Assembly: GCA_019359175.1 (NCBI GenBank)
Contig: JAHHHU010000010.1
Span: 62,001 to 126,000, forward strand
Direction of reading: 5' to 3'
Length of the DNA: 64,000 bases
Origin: Phormidium tanganyikae FI6-MK23
Lineage (GTDB): Bacteria; Cyanobacteriota; Cyanobacteriia; Leptolyngbyales; Leptolyngbyaceae
The translations under genes were made by a program, and so were the position numbers. Shown here one piece after another: positions 8,989 through 17,158 of the stretch. Numbering within the stretch: the first letter of the stretch is position 1; every line of letters begins with the position of its first letter. Below the pieces are notes generated by a model. That model worked only from the letters and a program-made list of their open reading frames with translations, was not told the DNA's origin and ran no database searches.

Positions 8989-9551
8989 AAAGAGTTATCT
9001 GTTTCAGTAGATTCTATTGTCGCTCGATCTGGAGAAAGCGTGGCAGCATTTTGGGTCGATTCCATCTGCTGAGGATGTTGGGCAGTGAGCGGTTGAAACG
9101 CCTGATCGCCACGAGTAATCCCGATCGTAATTGCCAAAATCAAACAGCCGACAAACGTAATTCCCAAAATAAACAGCGCAAACACTTCTCCAGGGGACAG
9201 CGGGCGATCGGTCGCATCCAGATAAGCGGAAGAATTCGGTTCTGGTTTATCCGTTTTATGCAAACTCGGTAAAGGGCGAACGACCACTATGCGGGAATAC
9301 CCGATCGACAAATCGTAAGCTGAACGACGTTCAGGATTACTTAAGGTCGCGTAAGCTTCGTTTAAGTGCTGAAACTTTCGAGTTGCGATCGCTTGTGGAA
9401 GTTCGGTTGTATCAGGATGATATAGCTTACTCAGTTCTCGATATGCCTGCCGAATGTCACGCACCGAAGTCGAAGGATGCAACCCCAAAAGACCGTAGTA
9501 GGTTGCTTCGATCGATGATTTGCCGCTTGAACCTAGTTTCTCCTCTGCCAC
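8985..9551 (-). CDS. Membrane-anchored J-domain (DnaJ-like) protein
   Basis: The 188-residue protein has a J domain at about residues 15-80: YYGLLGLHPSTSVRDIRQAY, the HPD motif within KLYHPDTTE, and FQHLNEAYATLSNPERRSAYD. The HPD triad is intact, so it can in principle stimulate an Hsp70 ATPase. One transmembrane helix (FALFILGITFVGCLILAITI) lies near residues 128-150 and a polar tail follows, so it is tail-anchored, with the J domain most likely cytosolic. It lacks the zinc-finger and C-terminal substrate domains of DnaJ. It is the first gene of a coupled pair with the DUF3143 gene. Confidence 0.88.
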   Translation of the reverse strand: MAEEKLGSSGKSSIEATYYGLLGLHPSTSVRDIRQAYRELSKLYHPDTTELPQAIATRKFQHLNEAYATLSNPERRSAYDLSIGYSRIVVVRPLPSLHKTDKPEPNSSAYLDATDRPLSPGEVFALFILGITFVGCLILAITIGITRGDQAFQPLTAQHPQQMESTQNAATLSPDRATIESTETDNSL

Positions 9552-9741
9552 TGGCTTATTCCTGAACGTTAAGCATTAGCAACTATTATTGTCGCCAGAA
9601 GCGGAAGTCTGCAAGTAGAATCACTCCCGCGCTCTGAAAACTCCATCATTAAACCTTAACCAAACCCCAACCTAGAAATTACCTGTCCTTGGTATTAGAG
9701 GCTTACAGTGAGAAGCGGGATTTCAGGATGGAGCAAAATCC

Positions 9742-10380
9742 ATGATCCAATCGTTCGCAGCATCATTGATTGAGCTACCCGATTCGCGGCAGCTACTAGA
9801 GCAGCTTTATCGGGAGCGCACCCTTCAGCCGTTTCGCAGCGGTCAAATTATTCCTTTACGTCCTGATGAACTTTGGATCGTATGTCGAGGCGTGGTGGTT
9901 CTGAATACGTTACACCCTACAGGCGATGAGGCTTTACTGGGCGTGGCAACTCCTTCGATGCCGTTTGGGTTGCCCTTGACGTGGATTTCACCGTATCAAG
10001 CGATCGCATTAACCGATGTCGATTTGCTGCCCTTGACGCTGGGGGAAGTTGAACGCTCACCCGCTCTCTGTCAAGGACTGTTTCGCCACCTCAGCCGTCG
10101 ATTACAGCAAGCGGAGGCATTTCTAGCGCTTTCAGGTTGTCGTCGAGTGGAAGAACGGCTGAAGCAGTTGTTGATTCTGCTTCAGCACGAAGTCGGGCAG
10201 CCCGCCCAACGGGGTACACGAATTAATGTACGTCTGACACATCAGCAGTTAGCTAATGCGATCGGAACCACGCGCGTCACGGTCACACGATTGATCGGAC
10301 AGCTAAAACAAGAGGATTGGTTAGCGATCGATGCCAAACGTCACATTATTCTTCACTCGCAGCCTCTTAATAACCTGTGA
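9742..10380 (+). CDS. Crp/Fnr-family transcriptional regulator
   Basis: The 212-residue protein has an N-terminal double-psi-like sensor half and a C-terminal winged helix with LTHQQLANAIGTTRVTVTRL. The recognition helix TRVTVTR matches the one known for NtcA, the cyanobacterial nitrogen regulator. The sensor half lacks the GE...R(T/S)A phosphate-binding cassette of cAMP-binding proteins, so it probably does not bind cyclic nucleotides. The start is an ATG after GGATGGAGCAAAATCC. It overlaps the convergent rlpA gene by 14 bases. It is not NtcA itself: the sensor half differs. Target genes are unknown. Confidence 0.85.
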   Translation: MIQSFAASLIELPDSRQLLEQLYRERTLQPFRSGQIIPLRPDELWIVCRGVVVLNTLHPTGDEALLGVATPSMPFGLPLTWISPYQAIALTDVDLLPLTLGEVERSPALCQGLFRHLSRRLQQAEAFLALSGCRRVEERLKQLLILLQHEVGQPAQRGTRINVRLTHQQLANAIGTTRVTVTRLIGQLKQEDWLAIDAKRHIILHSQPLNNL

Positions 10381-11521
10381 CTAATCGAGCTACCTGTTGC
10401 GGAGGCTTCTTGGCTTGAGCAATCACAACGGATTGCATCACGATCGCTTCGATCGGGACAACACCGCGTTCTTCACTGTTGATGATGCTGGCGGCACGTT
10501 TGGATAAGTCGAGGACGCGGTTATCGAAGTAAGGGCCTCGATCGTTAACGCGGACGACGATGCTCTTACCGTTGAGCCGATTGGTGACTTGGAGAAATGT
10601 GCCAAGCGGCAACGTGGGATGAGCAGCGGTGAGTTCGTTCTGGTCGAAGACTTCACCGTTTGCAGTTTGGCGACCGTGGAAGTAGGGGCCGTACCACGAT
10701 GCCATACCGTCGATGCTGCTGCCCGTTTTTGCCAATTGATACATTTCAGTTTGAGCTGCCGCGAGTGGGATGCTCGTTTGTCCAAGTGCGATGCGGAGAT
10801 TGTTCACCCATTCGATCGCAAGCAGTTCCGCTGGACGACCGAGCCGAGCTGCTGAACTATCACTGACCGTAAAAACGGTACGATCGCCTAATTTCGCTGC
10901 GGGTTGTTTGTGGTCGATCGCGGCTTTGAGCGTTGAAGCATCAAGATTTGGGGTTTCGAGCAGTTGATTAATCTGTTGGGCAAGCAGTTGTGCCGAACTG
11001 CGATCGCGAACTGTGGCAATTTGGCAACCTTTTACCCAGACCTGAAAGCCACCGGATGCGGAATTCGAGGCGGTTGGGCATTGCCAAAATCCGAATCTCG
11101 GCAAGAATGCTTCGGCGTGACTGAGCAGCGTGCCATCGTATCCGACTTCCACGATCGCGACAGATGAGTTGGTTTCCTTCGAGGCGGCAACGATCGGGAG
11201 TTGATCAAACAAAGACTGCATCGAGCCGAGAAATTCGCTCAGGGAATGCTTATCTTCGCTGGGAACTGGAGACATGAGCAATTGTTCGATCGTGCTAATC
11301 CAATTTGGATGGAGAGCGCGATCGTTGGAATCGACGCGAGGAGTATTCTGAGTCGTTGCGCTCGTCAGTTGAAGCGAGGATGAGCGCGGCGGCGTGGATT
11401 GACACACACCGCTATGACACAGAACATGAGTGAGATATTTGGGCGTGTCTAGCAGCTTGTTTCCCACGTTGGGAATACCACTAAACCACGAAGCGACCCA
11501 CATAAGTCCGAGTATCAACAT
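10367..11521 (-). CDS. RlpA-like septal ring lytic transglycosylase family protein
   Basis: The C-terminal double-psi beta-barrel reads GMASWYGPYFHGRQTANGE, LTAAHPTLPLGTF, and VVRVNDRGPYFDNRVLDLS, which is the RlpA signature. The long N-terminal half is cyanobacteria-type and poorly conserved. I choose the ATG at 11521, which gives 384 residues starting with a hydrophobic export-like segment (MLILGLMWVASWFSG); the frame is also open from a GTG at 11593. Enterobacterial and Pseudomonas RlpA act on denuded peptidoglycan strands at the septum; the enzymatic activity here is inferred. Confidence 0.85.
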   Translation of the reverse strand: MLILGLMWVASWFSGIPNVGNKLLDTPKYLTHVLCHSGVCQSTPPRSSSLQLTSATTQNTPRVDSNDRALHPNWISTIEQLLMSPVPSEDKHSLSEFLGSMQSLFDQLPIVAASKETNSSVAIVEVGYDGTLLSHAEAFLPRFGFWQCPTASNSASGGFQVWVKGCQIATVRDRSSAQLLAQQINQLLETPNLDASTLKAAIDHKQPAAKLGDRTVFTVSDSSAARLGRPAELLAIEWVNNLRIALGQTSIPLAAAQTEMYQLAKTGSSIDGMASWYGPYFHGRQTANGEVFDQNELTAAHPTLPLGTFLQVTNRLNGKSIVVRVNDRGPYFDNRVLDLSKRAASIINSEERGVVPIEAIVMQSVVIAQAKKPPQQVARLVTGY

Positions 11522-11685
11522 TTTTGGTTTGACTTCAAAATTGTAAACAGCAATACACTTTTGCCGAAGCTTATTATAAAGTTCTCCTGTCACGAAATAG
11601 ATTATCCGGAGGAGGTAAATCTTCTTAACTTTGAGAAGTCGCTGACTAATTTATGTACCTTTTGGCACACTTCAAGGATTAACTT

Positions 11686-12573
11686 ATGACGTTACCGTTT
11701 TACATTGTGGATGTGTTCGCTGAACGCAAGCTTGCTGGAAATCAGCTTGCAGTATTTCGTCAAGCGAATCAGCTTACAACTGAGGAGATGCAAGCGATCG
11801 CGAAAGAAATAAACTACTCGGAAACGACGTTTATTCTGTCTGAATCTCCGCAAAACGAAGGCTATCCTGTCCGAATTTTTACGCCTGATCAAGAGCTTCC
11901 ATTTGCGGGACATCCGACCCTAGGAACTGCGTTCATTTTGCAACAGGCAGTGATCCAAGATTCAGTATCTATCGTGAGATTAAACCTTCAAGTGGGGCAG
12001 ATTCCGGTGACGATCGAATATATCGATCGAGCGATTGACGTGCTATGGATGCGCCAAAACGCACCGCATTTCGGGCGGCAGTTTGAAAGTAGCGCGATCG
12101 CAGCCGTCTTAGGTTTGAGTTCGGATCAAATTGACGATCGCACTCCGATCGAGGAAGTTTCGACAGGTTTACCGTTCATCATTGTGCCGCTAAAGAATTT
12201 AGCCGCCCTTCAACAAGCAAAAGTCGATCGGGAAGCGCTCTTTAGACTGATTGAAACAACCGAAGCAAAGGCAATTTTGATCTTTTGTCCTGAAACACGC
12301 AGTTTAGACAATCAGTTAAGCGTGCGCGTTTTTGTAGAAGCATTGACCGGATCGCCAGAAGATCCAGCAACCGGAAGCGCGAATGGATGCTTGGCGGCAT
12401 ATTTAGTTGAGCATTCCTACTTTGGTCGAATGTCAATTGACATTCGGGTTGAGCAAGGCTACGAAATTGGGCGACCTTCCTTGCTCTTGCTGCGGGCAGA
12501 AAAACAAGACGAAGCCTTTGAGATTTCAGTTGGCGGCAAAGTCATCCTAGTTGCGAAAGGTGAGTTTGTTTGA
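11686..12573 (+). CDS. PhzF-family isomerase/epimerase-like protein
   Basis: The 295-residue protein starts FYIVDVFAERKLAGNQLAVF, continues with EINYSETTFIL (catalytic Glu region of PhzF) and PFAGHPTLGTAF, and has the second-domain motif DPATGSANGCLAAYL. This is the diaminopimelate-epimerase fold with two similar halves. PhzF itself isomerises a phenazine precursor, but no phenazine genes are nearby and most homologues have unknown substrates. A good ribosome-binding site (AAGGA) sits 8 bases before the ATG. Confidence 0.88.
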   Translation: MTLPFYIVDVFAERKLAGNQLAVFRQANQLTTEEMQAIAKEINYSETTFILSESPQNEGYPVRIFTPDQELPFAGHPTLGTAFILQQAVIQDSVSIVRLNLQVGQIPVTIEYIDRAIDVLWMRQNAPHFGRQFESSAIAAVLGLSSDQIDDRTPIEEVSTGLPFIIVPLKNLAALQQAKVDREALFRLIETTEAKAILIFCPETRSLDNQLSVRVFVEALTGSPEDPATGSANGCLAAYLVEHSYFGRMSIDIRVEQGYEIGRPSLLLLRAEKQDEAFEISVGGKVILVAKGEFV

Positions 12574-12636
12574 AATACGATTGTTCTACAACTGAATCGA
12601 GACAATAATAAAAATATCGAATTCTAGTGGCTGTTT

Positions 12637-13413
12637 ATGACTCAGCAATTTCTGGAACAAGAGTTTGAAGATGCGATCGTTCAAGAACTGGATATCAGTC
12701 ATCTTGTGATTGAGGATGATACGCCCGTGGATAACTTTCAATCTGCCCAACAGCAACGCTTATTAGTCGAGTCGCTTTATAGCGCCAAAGCCGTTCCACT
12801 GCCATTTATCGCAGATGCAAATGTGGGATTGTTTTACAACTTATATGGTGATCCGATTGTTCCAGATGTTTTTCTGAGTTTAGGAGTCCAGCGCAAAGAC
12901 TTTGCAGAACGCCGAAATCGATCGTACTTTGTTTGGGAATTCGGGAAAGTGCCGGAAGTCTGTATTGAAATTGTTTCTAATGCAGAAGGGGATGAATTAG
13001 CTCTAAGCCGAAAATCGCAGCAGAAAGGAAAAGAAGTTTGTAAAAAAGATATTTATGCTCAGATTGGTGTTCCTTACTATGTTGTGTTTGATCCGCTTCA
13101 ACGAATTCAAACTGATATGGGTGGGGCACTGTTACGAGTGTGGATGTTGACAGCAGGACGTTACGAAGAACTCACTCCGATCGAGGGAATTGCTGAGGCG
13201 GGTCAATCCGTTTGGTTAGAAACAATCGGTTTAGGACTAACGTTATGGCAAGGATATTTTGAAGAAGAGGTATCAAGGTTGTGGTTACGGTGGTGCGATC
13301 GTTCTGGGCGCGTGATCTCAACCGGAGCCGAAGGACAAGAGATTGAGCGACAGCGAGCAGAGCGATTAGCCGAAAGACTCCGAGCAATGGGCGTTGATCC
13401 GGATGAAGTGTAA
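12637..13413 (+). CDS. Uma2-family (DUF820) protein
   Basis: The 258-residue protein shows PDVFLSLGVQ (acidic residue), PEVCIEIVSN (E-x-V), a KKDIYAQIGVPYYVVFDP helix-strand, and a charged C-terminal tail with RQRAERLAERLRAMGVDPDEV. That tail is shared with the broken copies at 15.5 and 16.6 kb and is typical of the longer Uma2 subgroup. It is a putative PD-(D/E)xK nuclease of unknown function. Its end overlaps the start of the M28 peptidase gene by 11 bases, suggesting co-transcription. Confidence 0.83.
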   Translation: MTQQFLEQEFEDAIVQELDISHLVIEDDTPVDNFQSAQQQRLLVESLYSAKAVPLPFIADANVGLFYNLYGDPIVPDVFLSLGVQRKDFAERRNRSYFVWEFGKVPEVCIEIVSNAEGDELALSRKSQQKGKEVCKKDIYAQIGVPYYVVFDPLQRIQTDMGGALLRVWMLTAGRYEELTPIEGIAEAGQSVWLETIGLGLTLWQGYFEEEVSRLWLRWCDRSGRVISTGAEGQEIERQRAERLAERLRAMGVDPDEV

Positions 13414-14254
13414 TGAACTAACGGCACGATTACGATCGCACATTGAAGCGGTGGCACGCGATCGCGATCCGTATTTTGCGACTCAAGGACACTTCTATGT
13501 GCAGCAATACATTCGCGAACAGTTTGCACAGTGGGGAACGGTCGAATCTCATGCGTTTCAAGTCGGAAAGCGATCGCACTACAACTGGATTCTGAATTTA
13601 CCCGGTCGGGAGAATGCAAAGCCTCCGATTCTAATTGGCGCACATTATGATGCTGTGCCAAACTCTCCCGGTGCGGATGATAATGCAACCGGAGTCGCTG
13701 TGTTGTTAGAGATGGCAAAGGCTTTTCGTGAACAATCAGCACGCTATCCGATTCGATTAATTGCTTTTGATTTAGAAGAAATTTTCACACAGTCGAATAC
13801 GTTTGGAAACACTCAATACGCAATTTCGCTGAATAGTGAACCGCTACGATTGATGATAGCTTTGGAAATGCTCGGATACTGCAATCATGAACGAAATTCG
13901 CAACGCTATCCCGCAGGATTAGAGCGGTTTTATCCTGACCAGGGTAACTTTATTGCGTTAATTGGAAATATTCCAACGATTCCAGATTTGATTCGATTGA
14001 GTCGGGGAATTCGTCGCTCGAACATTGGATGTGAATGGCTTCCAGCAGGAATGCGCGGCAACATTGTGCCTGATACTCGTAGAGGCGATCATGCTGCCTT
14101 TTGGGATCGGGGGTATCGTGCATTGATGGTGACAGATACCGCGAATCTGAGGAATCCGAACTATCACAAGCCGAGCGATCGCATTGAAACGATCGATTTC
14201 GATTTTCTTACGCGGGTGTGTCAAGGTTTGATCGACTCGATTCGATCGCTGTAG
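13403..14254 (+). CDS. M28-family zinc peptidase
   Basis: The protein has the M28 metal-site order: HYDAVPNSPGADDNATG (H and bridging D), FDLEE (catalytic Glu pair), LEMLGY (metal Glu), and NPNYHKPSD (late His). M28 enzymes are aminopeptidases or glutaminyl-cyclase-like. No clear signal peptide is seen with the ATG at 13403, so a cytosolic location is likely. The frame is open from a TTG at 13394. It is followed 41 bases later by a second protease gene, the caspase-like protein. Confidence 0.88.
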   Translation: MKCNELTARLRSHIEAVARDRDPYFATQGHFYVQQYIREQFAQWGTVESHAFQVGKRSHYNWILNLPGRENAKPPILIGAHYDAVPNSPGADDNATGVAVLLEMAKAFREQSARYPIRLIAFDLEEIFTQSNTFGNTQYAISLNSEPLRLMIALEMLGYCNHERNSQRYPAGLERFYPDQGNFIALIGNIPTIPDLIRLSRGIRRSNIGCEWLPAGMRGNIVPDTRRGDHAAFWDRGYRALMVTDTANLRNPNYHKPSDRIETIDFDFLTRVCQGLIDSIRSL

Positions 14255-14295
14255 TCTGGGTATACTTTCTATCAATCACAGTCGCAATCATCACT

Positions 14296-15522
14296 ATGAT
14301 GCAACGATTTATCCCGGTTTTTTTAGCAACGATTACAGGCATCACTTTCACTGATTCACAAGCAATTAGTCAAAGCAATTCATCTTCTAAAACCTGTCAG
14401 AGATCGACTGCACAAAACTTTCTCGTATTCGGGGGCGGTGGTGCGCCTTCTTACAATGAGATTGCGCTTGAAAAGAATATGCTGTACTTTCAGCGATCGC
14501 TCAAACAGCTAGGATTTTCTGCAAGCGATGCTCCGATCTACTTTGCGAACGGAACCACAGGTGAAAAAACAGTTCGATACCTAGACGAAAAAGGCGATGA
14601 ACAATTCAAAGCGCCGAATGTTCCAAATGTGCAAGGAGCTTCTAACATTCCGAACTTACAAAACTGGATGGCTCAAGCCGCAAAAGAGAAAACCACAACG
14701 CCACTGTTTTTCTACTTTTCAGGACATGGGGGACACAATCACATCAATGAAGATAACTCATCAATGTGGATGTGGCGCGATCGAGAATTGAGCGTTCAGA
14801 ACTTTACTACAATGCTCGATCGTTTACCGCAGAACAAACCGTTTGTAACGATGATGTCTCAGTGTTACTCTGGCTCATTTGCAAACTTAATCTACAACGG
14901 TGGCGATCCAAACAAAGGTGTAGCATTGCGAACTCGCTGCGGATTCTTTGCCACGATTAAATCTCAGCCTTCGGTCGGTTGTACAGCCGAAGTGAATGAA
15001 GCGGACTACCGCGACTATAGTTCGAGCTTCTTTGCAGGTTTAACGGGACGCGATCGCATCGGTCGAAAAGTGGCTTCGGCGGACTACAACAAAGACGGAC
15101 GCATTTCTTATGCTGAAGCTCACGCCTACGCCAAAATTGATAAATTCACCACTGATCTACCTGTTTCAACTTCCGAAGTTTGGCTTCAGCGACAGGTGAG
15201 CAATCCAACAATGCAAGAACAGATTCTAGGACAGCCGATCGCGCCTTTAGCTAAGATTGCCCGACCTGAACAGCGATTCGTGATCGAATCATTGAGCCGT
15301 CAGTTTAAGTTTGATCCGACTCGATCGTTTAGCGGTAATCTGCGATCGATGAATTCCGATTTGATTAAAACGGCTGAAGATGAAGCGTATCTAGTTCGGC
15401 TATCAATGGAGTTGACGAATGTTGCAGTGGAACGACGAGTGAAAAGCTCTAAAAACACTCAGGCGATTCAAACGCTCGATCGATTAGTGCGCTGTGAAGC
15501 TGGATCGTGGGGCAAGCCGTAA
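14296..15522 (+). CDS. Secreted caspase/legumain-like cysteine protease with EF-hand loop
   Basis: From the ATG at 14296 the protein is 408 residues. A signal peptide precedes a clan-CD-like core. The dyad candidates are H144 in FYFSGHGGHN and C190 in MSQCYSGSF, with the spacing and flanking SGHG and QCxSG motifs expected for caspase-type or C13-type enzymes. Residues 263-274 form a textbook EF-hand loop: D263, N265, D267, G268, I270, S271, E274 (DYNKDGRISYAE). The frame is open from 14218, but that start would add 26 residues before the signal peptide. Substrate and exact family are unknown. It is probably co-transcribed with the M28 gene. Confidence 0.72.
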   Translation: MMQRFIPVFLATITGITFTDSQAISQSNSSSKTCQRSTAQNFLVFGGGGAPSYNEIALEKNMLYFQRSLKQLGFSASDAPIYFANGTTGEKTVRYLDEKGDEQFKAPNVPNVQGASNIPNLQNWMAQAAKEKTTTPLFFYFSGHGGHNHINEDNSSMWMWRDRELSVQNFTTMLDRLPQNKPFVTMMSQCYSGSFANLIYNGGDPNKGVALRTRCGFFATIKSQPSVGCTAEVNEADYRDYSSSFFAGLTGRDRIGRKVASADYNKDGRISYAEAHAYAKIDKFTTDLPVSTSEVWLQRQVSNPTMQEQILGQPIAPLAKIARPEQRFVIESLSRQFKFDPTRSFSGNLRSMNSDLIKTAEDEAYLVRLSMELTNVAVERRVKSSKNTQAIQTLDRLVRCEAGSWGKP

Positions 15523-15523
15523 C

Positions 15524-16200
15524 TTAGAGATTTGGATCAATGCCGAGCGATCGCAATTGTTCGGCAAGTCGTTCTGCTCTTTGCTGTGCCAATAGCACCG
15601 ATTCTTCAGGCGTTGGAACAAGCTCACCATTCGGTTGAAAGTATCTCAATTGATTGTTCTGAACTCCCAGAAACAACTCTAGCGACTCACTCCAAAGCTG
15701 ATTTTCAGCAGTTGGCTCGATCGCTTGATACTGTTCTCCCACTAATCGAAATCCAGCAAATTCAAGATCGCTCGGTGAGAACCAGAAGTATTCAGTTGTG
15801 CGGAAACGATTTTGGTAAAGGTCTTTTTTCAAGCCTTTATCTGTGTTCTTTGTTTCATCCGAAAGCAGTTCGATGCTCACATCTGGATAGCGTCCGTCTT
15901 CTTCCCACACGACCCACGTGGATATTTCTGCGTTTGTTTGACTAGAAAGAAATCCGGCCCTCGAAAATCTCGATTTTTTAACTATTGGCGACTGAAGTAA
16001 ATCGTCAGATTTGCACCGATGAAGAAATCTTCTCGCGCTGCTCCGCAGATACCGCAAGGGTCGCGCCACCACCACTCTAAGCAACTCACTAATAATGCGA
16101 GTTGAGCATAGTGCAAAGAGGTTTCCATTTCCGGCTCGTTGCTATTGAGCTGTGTCGCATCGGGCATCAAAGCTTCGAGTTCTTTTGCCGTCAGGTGCAT
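15524..16200 (-). pseudogene. Uma2-family gene broken by nonsense and frameshift
   Basis: From ATG 16200 the frame reads MHLTAKELEALMPDATQL, then CLEWWWRD, an eight-residue insert PCGICGAA (the 24-base repeat), and REDFFIGANLTIYFSRQ. It then meets TAG at 15984-15982, where homologues carry Gln. Reading on through the stop gives LKNRDFRGPDFFLV, after which the frame must shift near 15945 to continue STWVVWEEDGRYPDVSIELL, YFWFSP and the tail RAERLAEQLRSLGIDPNL. All parts of a Uma2 protein are present, so this is a recently inactivated gene. The two lesions are separate from the in-frame insert. Confidence 0.82.
16036..16059 (-). repeat. 24-base mini-insert, copy 2 (inside broken Uma2 gene)
   Basis: The minus strand runs from CCTTGCGGTATC to TGCGGAGCAGCG, 23 of 24 bases identical to 8171-8194 and with matching flanks. 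It encodes PCGICGAA between WWWRD and RED, where Uma2 homologues read WWWRDRED without interruption. Confidence 0.75.
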
Positions 16201-16265
16201 GGGTTTGCTTCCAGATCGAGGTTTCTTTAGCGTACCATTGGCGATCAAAACTCGTCGCTTTAGAT

Positions 16266-16586
16266 ATGAACAACATCTTTCGACTACCAGAATTCTTGCT
16301 CGATCGAGAACTCTTTGAACCATTGATCGAAACTGATCAGCTCCTCATCGAACGGATTATTTCAACAGGACAAACAACACCTGAAGGCGAATGGTATGAT
16401 CAACCGCGCGATGAATGGGTGTTGCTGTTGCAGGGTGAAGCGCAATTAACGTATGAGGATGGAAGTACGATCGAGCTTAAATCGGGCAACTATCTCTTGA
16501 TTCCGGCACATCAAAAACATCGCGTGAGCTATACCAGTTCTGATCCGGTTTGTATTTGGTTAGCCGTTCATGCTGGGTTGAAGTGA
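16266..16586 (+). CDS. Cupin-domain protein
   Basis: The 106-residue protein starts MNNIFRLPEFLLDRELFEPL and contains the small beta-barrel of a cupin: DEWVLLLQGEAQLTYEDG (first cupin motif with E and G) and LKSGNYLLIPAHQKHRV (second motif with the metal His pair). Function is unknown; such single-domain cupins are often metal-binding enzymes or sensors. The open frame starts earlier at 16152, but that stretch is antisense to the broken Uma2 gene. It lies between two Uma2 remnants. Confidence 0.8.
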   Translation: MNNIFRLPEFLLDRELFEPLIETDQLLIERIISTGQTTPEGEWYDQPRDEWVLLLQGEAQLTYEDGSTIELKSGNYLLIPAHQKHRVSYTSSDPVCIWLAVHAGLK

Positions 16587-16589
16587 ACC

Positions 16590-16747
16590 CATTTATCGAA
16601 GGTCGAATTTGATCGAGATCAACCCCGATCGACCTCAAATATTCGGCGAGTTGCTGCGCGCTCTGCGGCACTTCGTGTGCGCTGCCGTTCAGCCAAAAGC
16701 GATTTCTCTTCGGGAAAGCGAAGATCGGTTGTGGAGTAAGTGTTCAT
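16590..16747 (-). pseudogene. Tail fragment of another Uma2-type gene
   Basis: Reading the minus strand from 16747 gives MNTYSTTDLRFPEEKSLLAE, RQRTRSAAERA, and then, after a shift of frame, AQQLAEYLRSIGVDLDQIRP. The LAERQR...AERA-QQLAEYLRSIGVD pattern equals the charged C-terminal tail seen in the Uma2 genes at 13.4 and 15.5 kb. No catalytic core remains and the frame is broken, so this is a relic. Its 3' end runs into the antisense strand of the cupin gene. Confidence 0.55.
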
Positions 16748-16829
16748 TTCAGCTTCTCGACAACGGGACTTAGTTTAATTCTAAAATTATTTTTCTAATT
16801 TTTTGTACCAGTTCCAAATTTTGGCATAG

Positions 16830-16848
16830 GATACAGTCAATCTGTATC
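16830..16848. repeat. Short inverted repeat before 16866 gene
   Basis: GATACAG and CTGTATC flank a five-base spacer (TCAAT) in an AT-rich stretch, ending 17 bases before the ATG at 16866. It could be an operator or a hairpin in the leader; nothing else supports either reading. A smaller palindrome, CCAAATTTTGG, lies just upstream at 16813-16823. Confidence 0.4.
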
Positions 16849-16865
16849 TGGACGAAGTTTGGATA

Positions 16866-17114
16866 ATGAACGTTTTAGTGAATGTTGATACTGCGATCGA
16901 CGTGAATGAGAATGACTTTACGACTTACCTTGATCCGACGCTAATTCAATCGGCGCGACTGATCTACGAAACTTATTTTTCGGTTCATCCTGAGATCGAT
17001 CGACCCTTAGGTGTGGCAATTAATCGAATTACGCATCGTGGCAAAATTATTTTTTCGGGTAAGCCGATTCTGTTGCCTCAAGAATGTTTTGTGCCGTTTG
17101 AATTGATTGAGTAG
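16866..17114 (+). CDS. Hypothetical 82-residue protein
   Basis: No family is recognised. The protein is acidic in its N-terminal half (TAIDVNENDFTTYLDP) and ends in a short strand-rich part (GKIIFSGKPILLPQECFVP). It has no signal peptide or membrane segment. It is supported as a gene by an ATG after a compact leader and by continuous coding-like codon use up to 45 bases before the prepilin peptidase gene. Confidence 0.55.
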   Translation: MNVLVNVDTAIDVNENDFTTYLDPTLIQSARLIYETYFSVHPEIDRPLGVAINRITHRGKIIFSGKPILLPQECFVPFELIE

Positions 17115-17158
17115 AATCGCAAAAAATTAGGGCACGAATTTGAACTCGATCGAGTTAA

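Noticed and set aside
9692-9706. GTATTAGAGGCTTAC as an NtcA site upstream of the Crp/Fnr gene
   Set aside because: The spacer is 9 bases instead of 8 and no -10 box follows at the right distance.
10438-10785. 115-codon minus-strand open frame inside rlpA
   Set aside because: It is in another frame of the same strand as rlpA, which shows the RlpA motifs. The translation is rich in Ser, Thr and Arg.
13203-13742. 179-codon minus-strand open frame
   Set aside because: It lies antisense to the Uma2 and M28 genes, both with clear conserved motifs, and its translation is low-complexity and rich in Arg, Ser and His. A shadow of high-GC coding codons.
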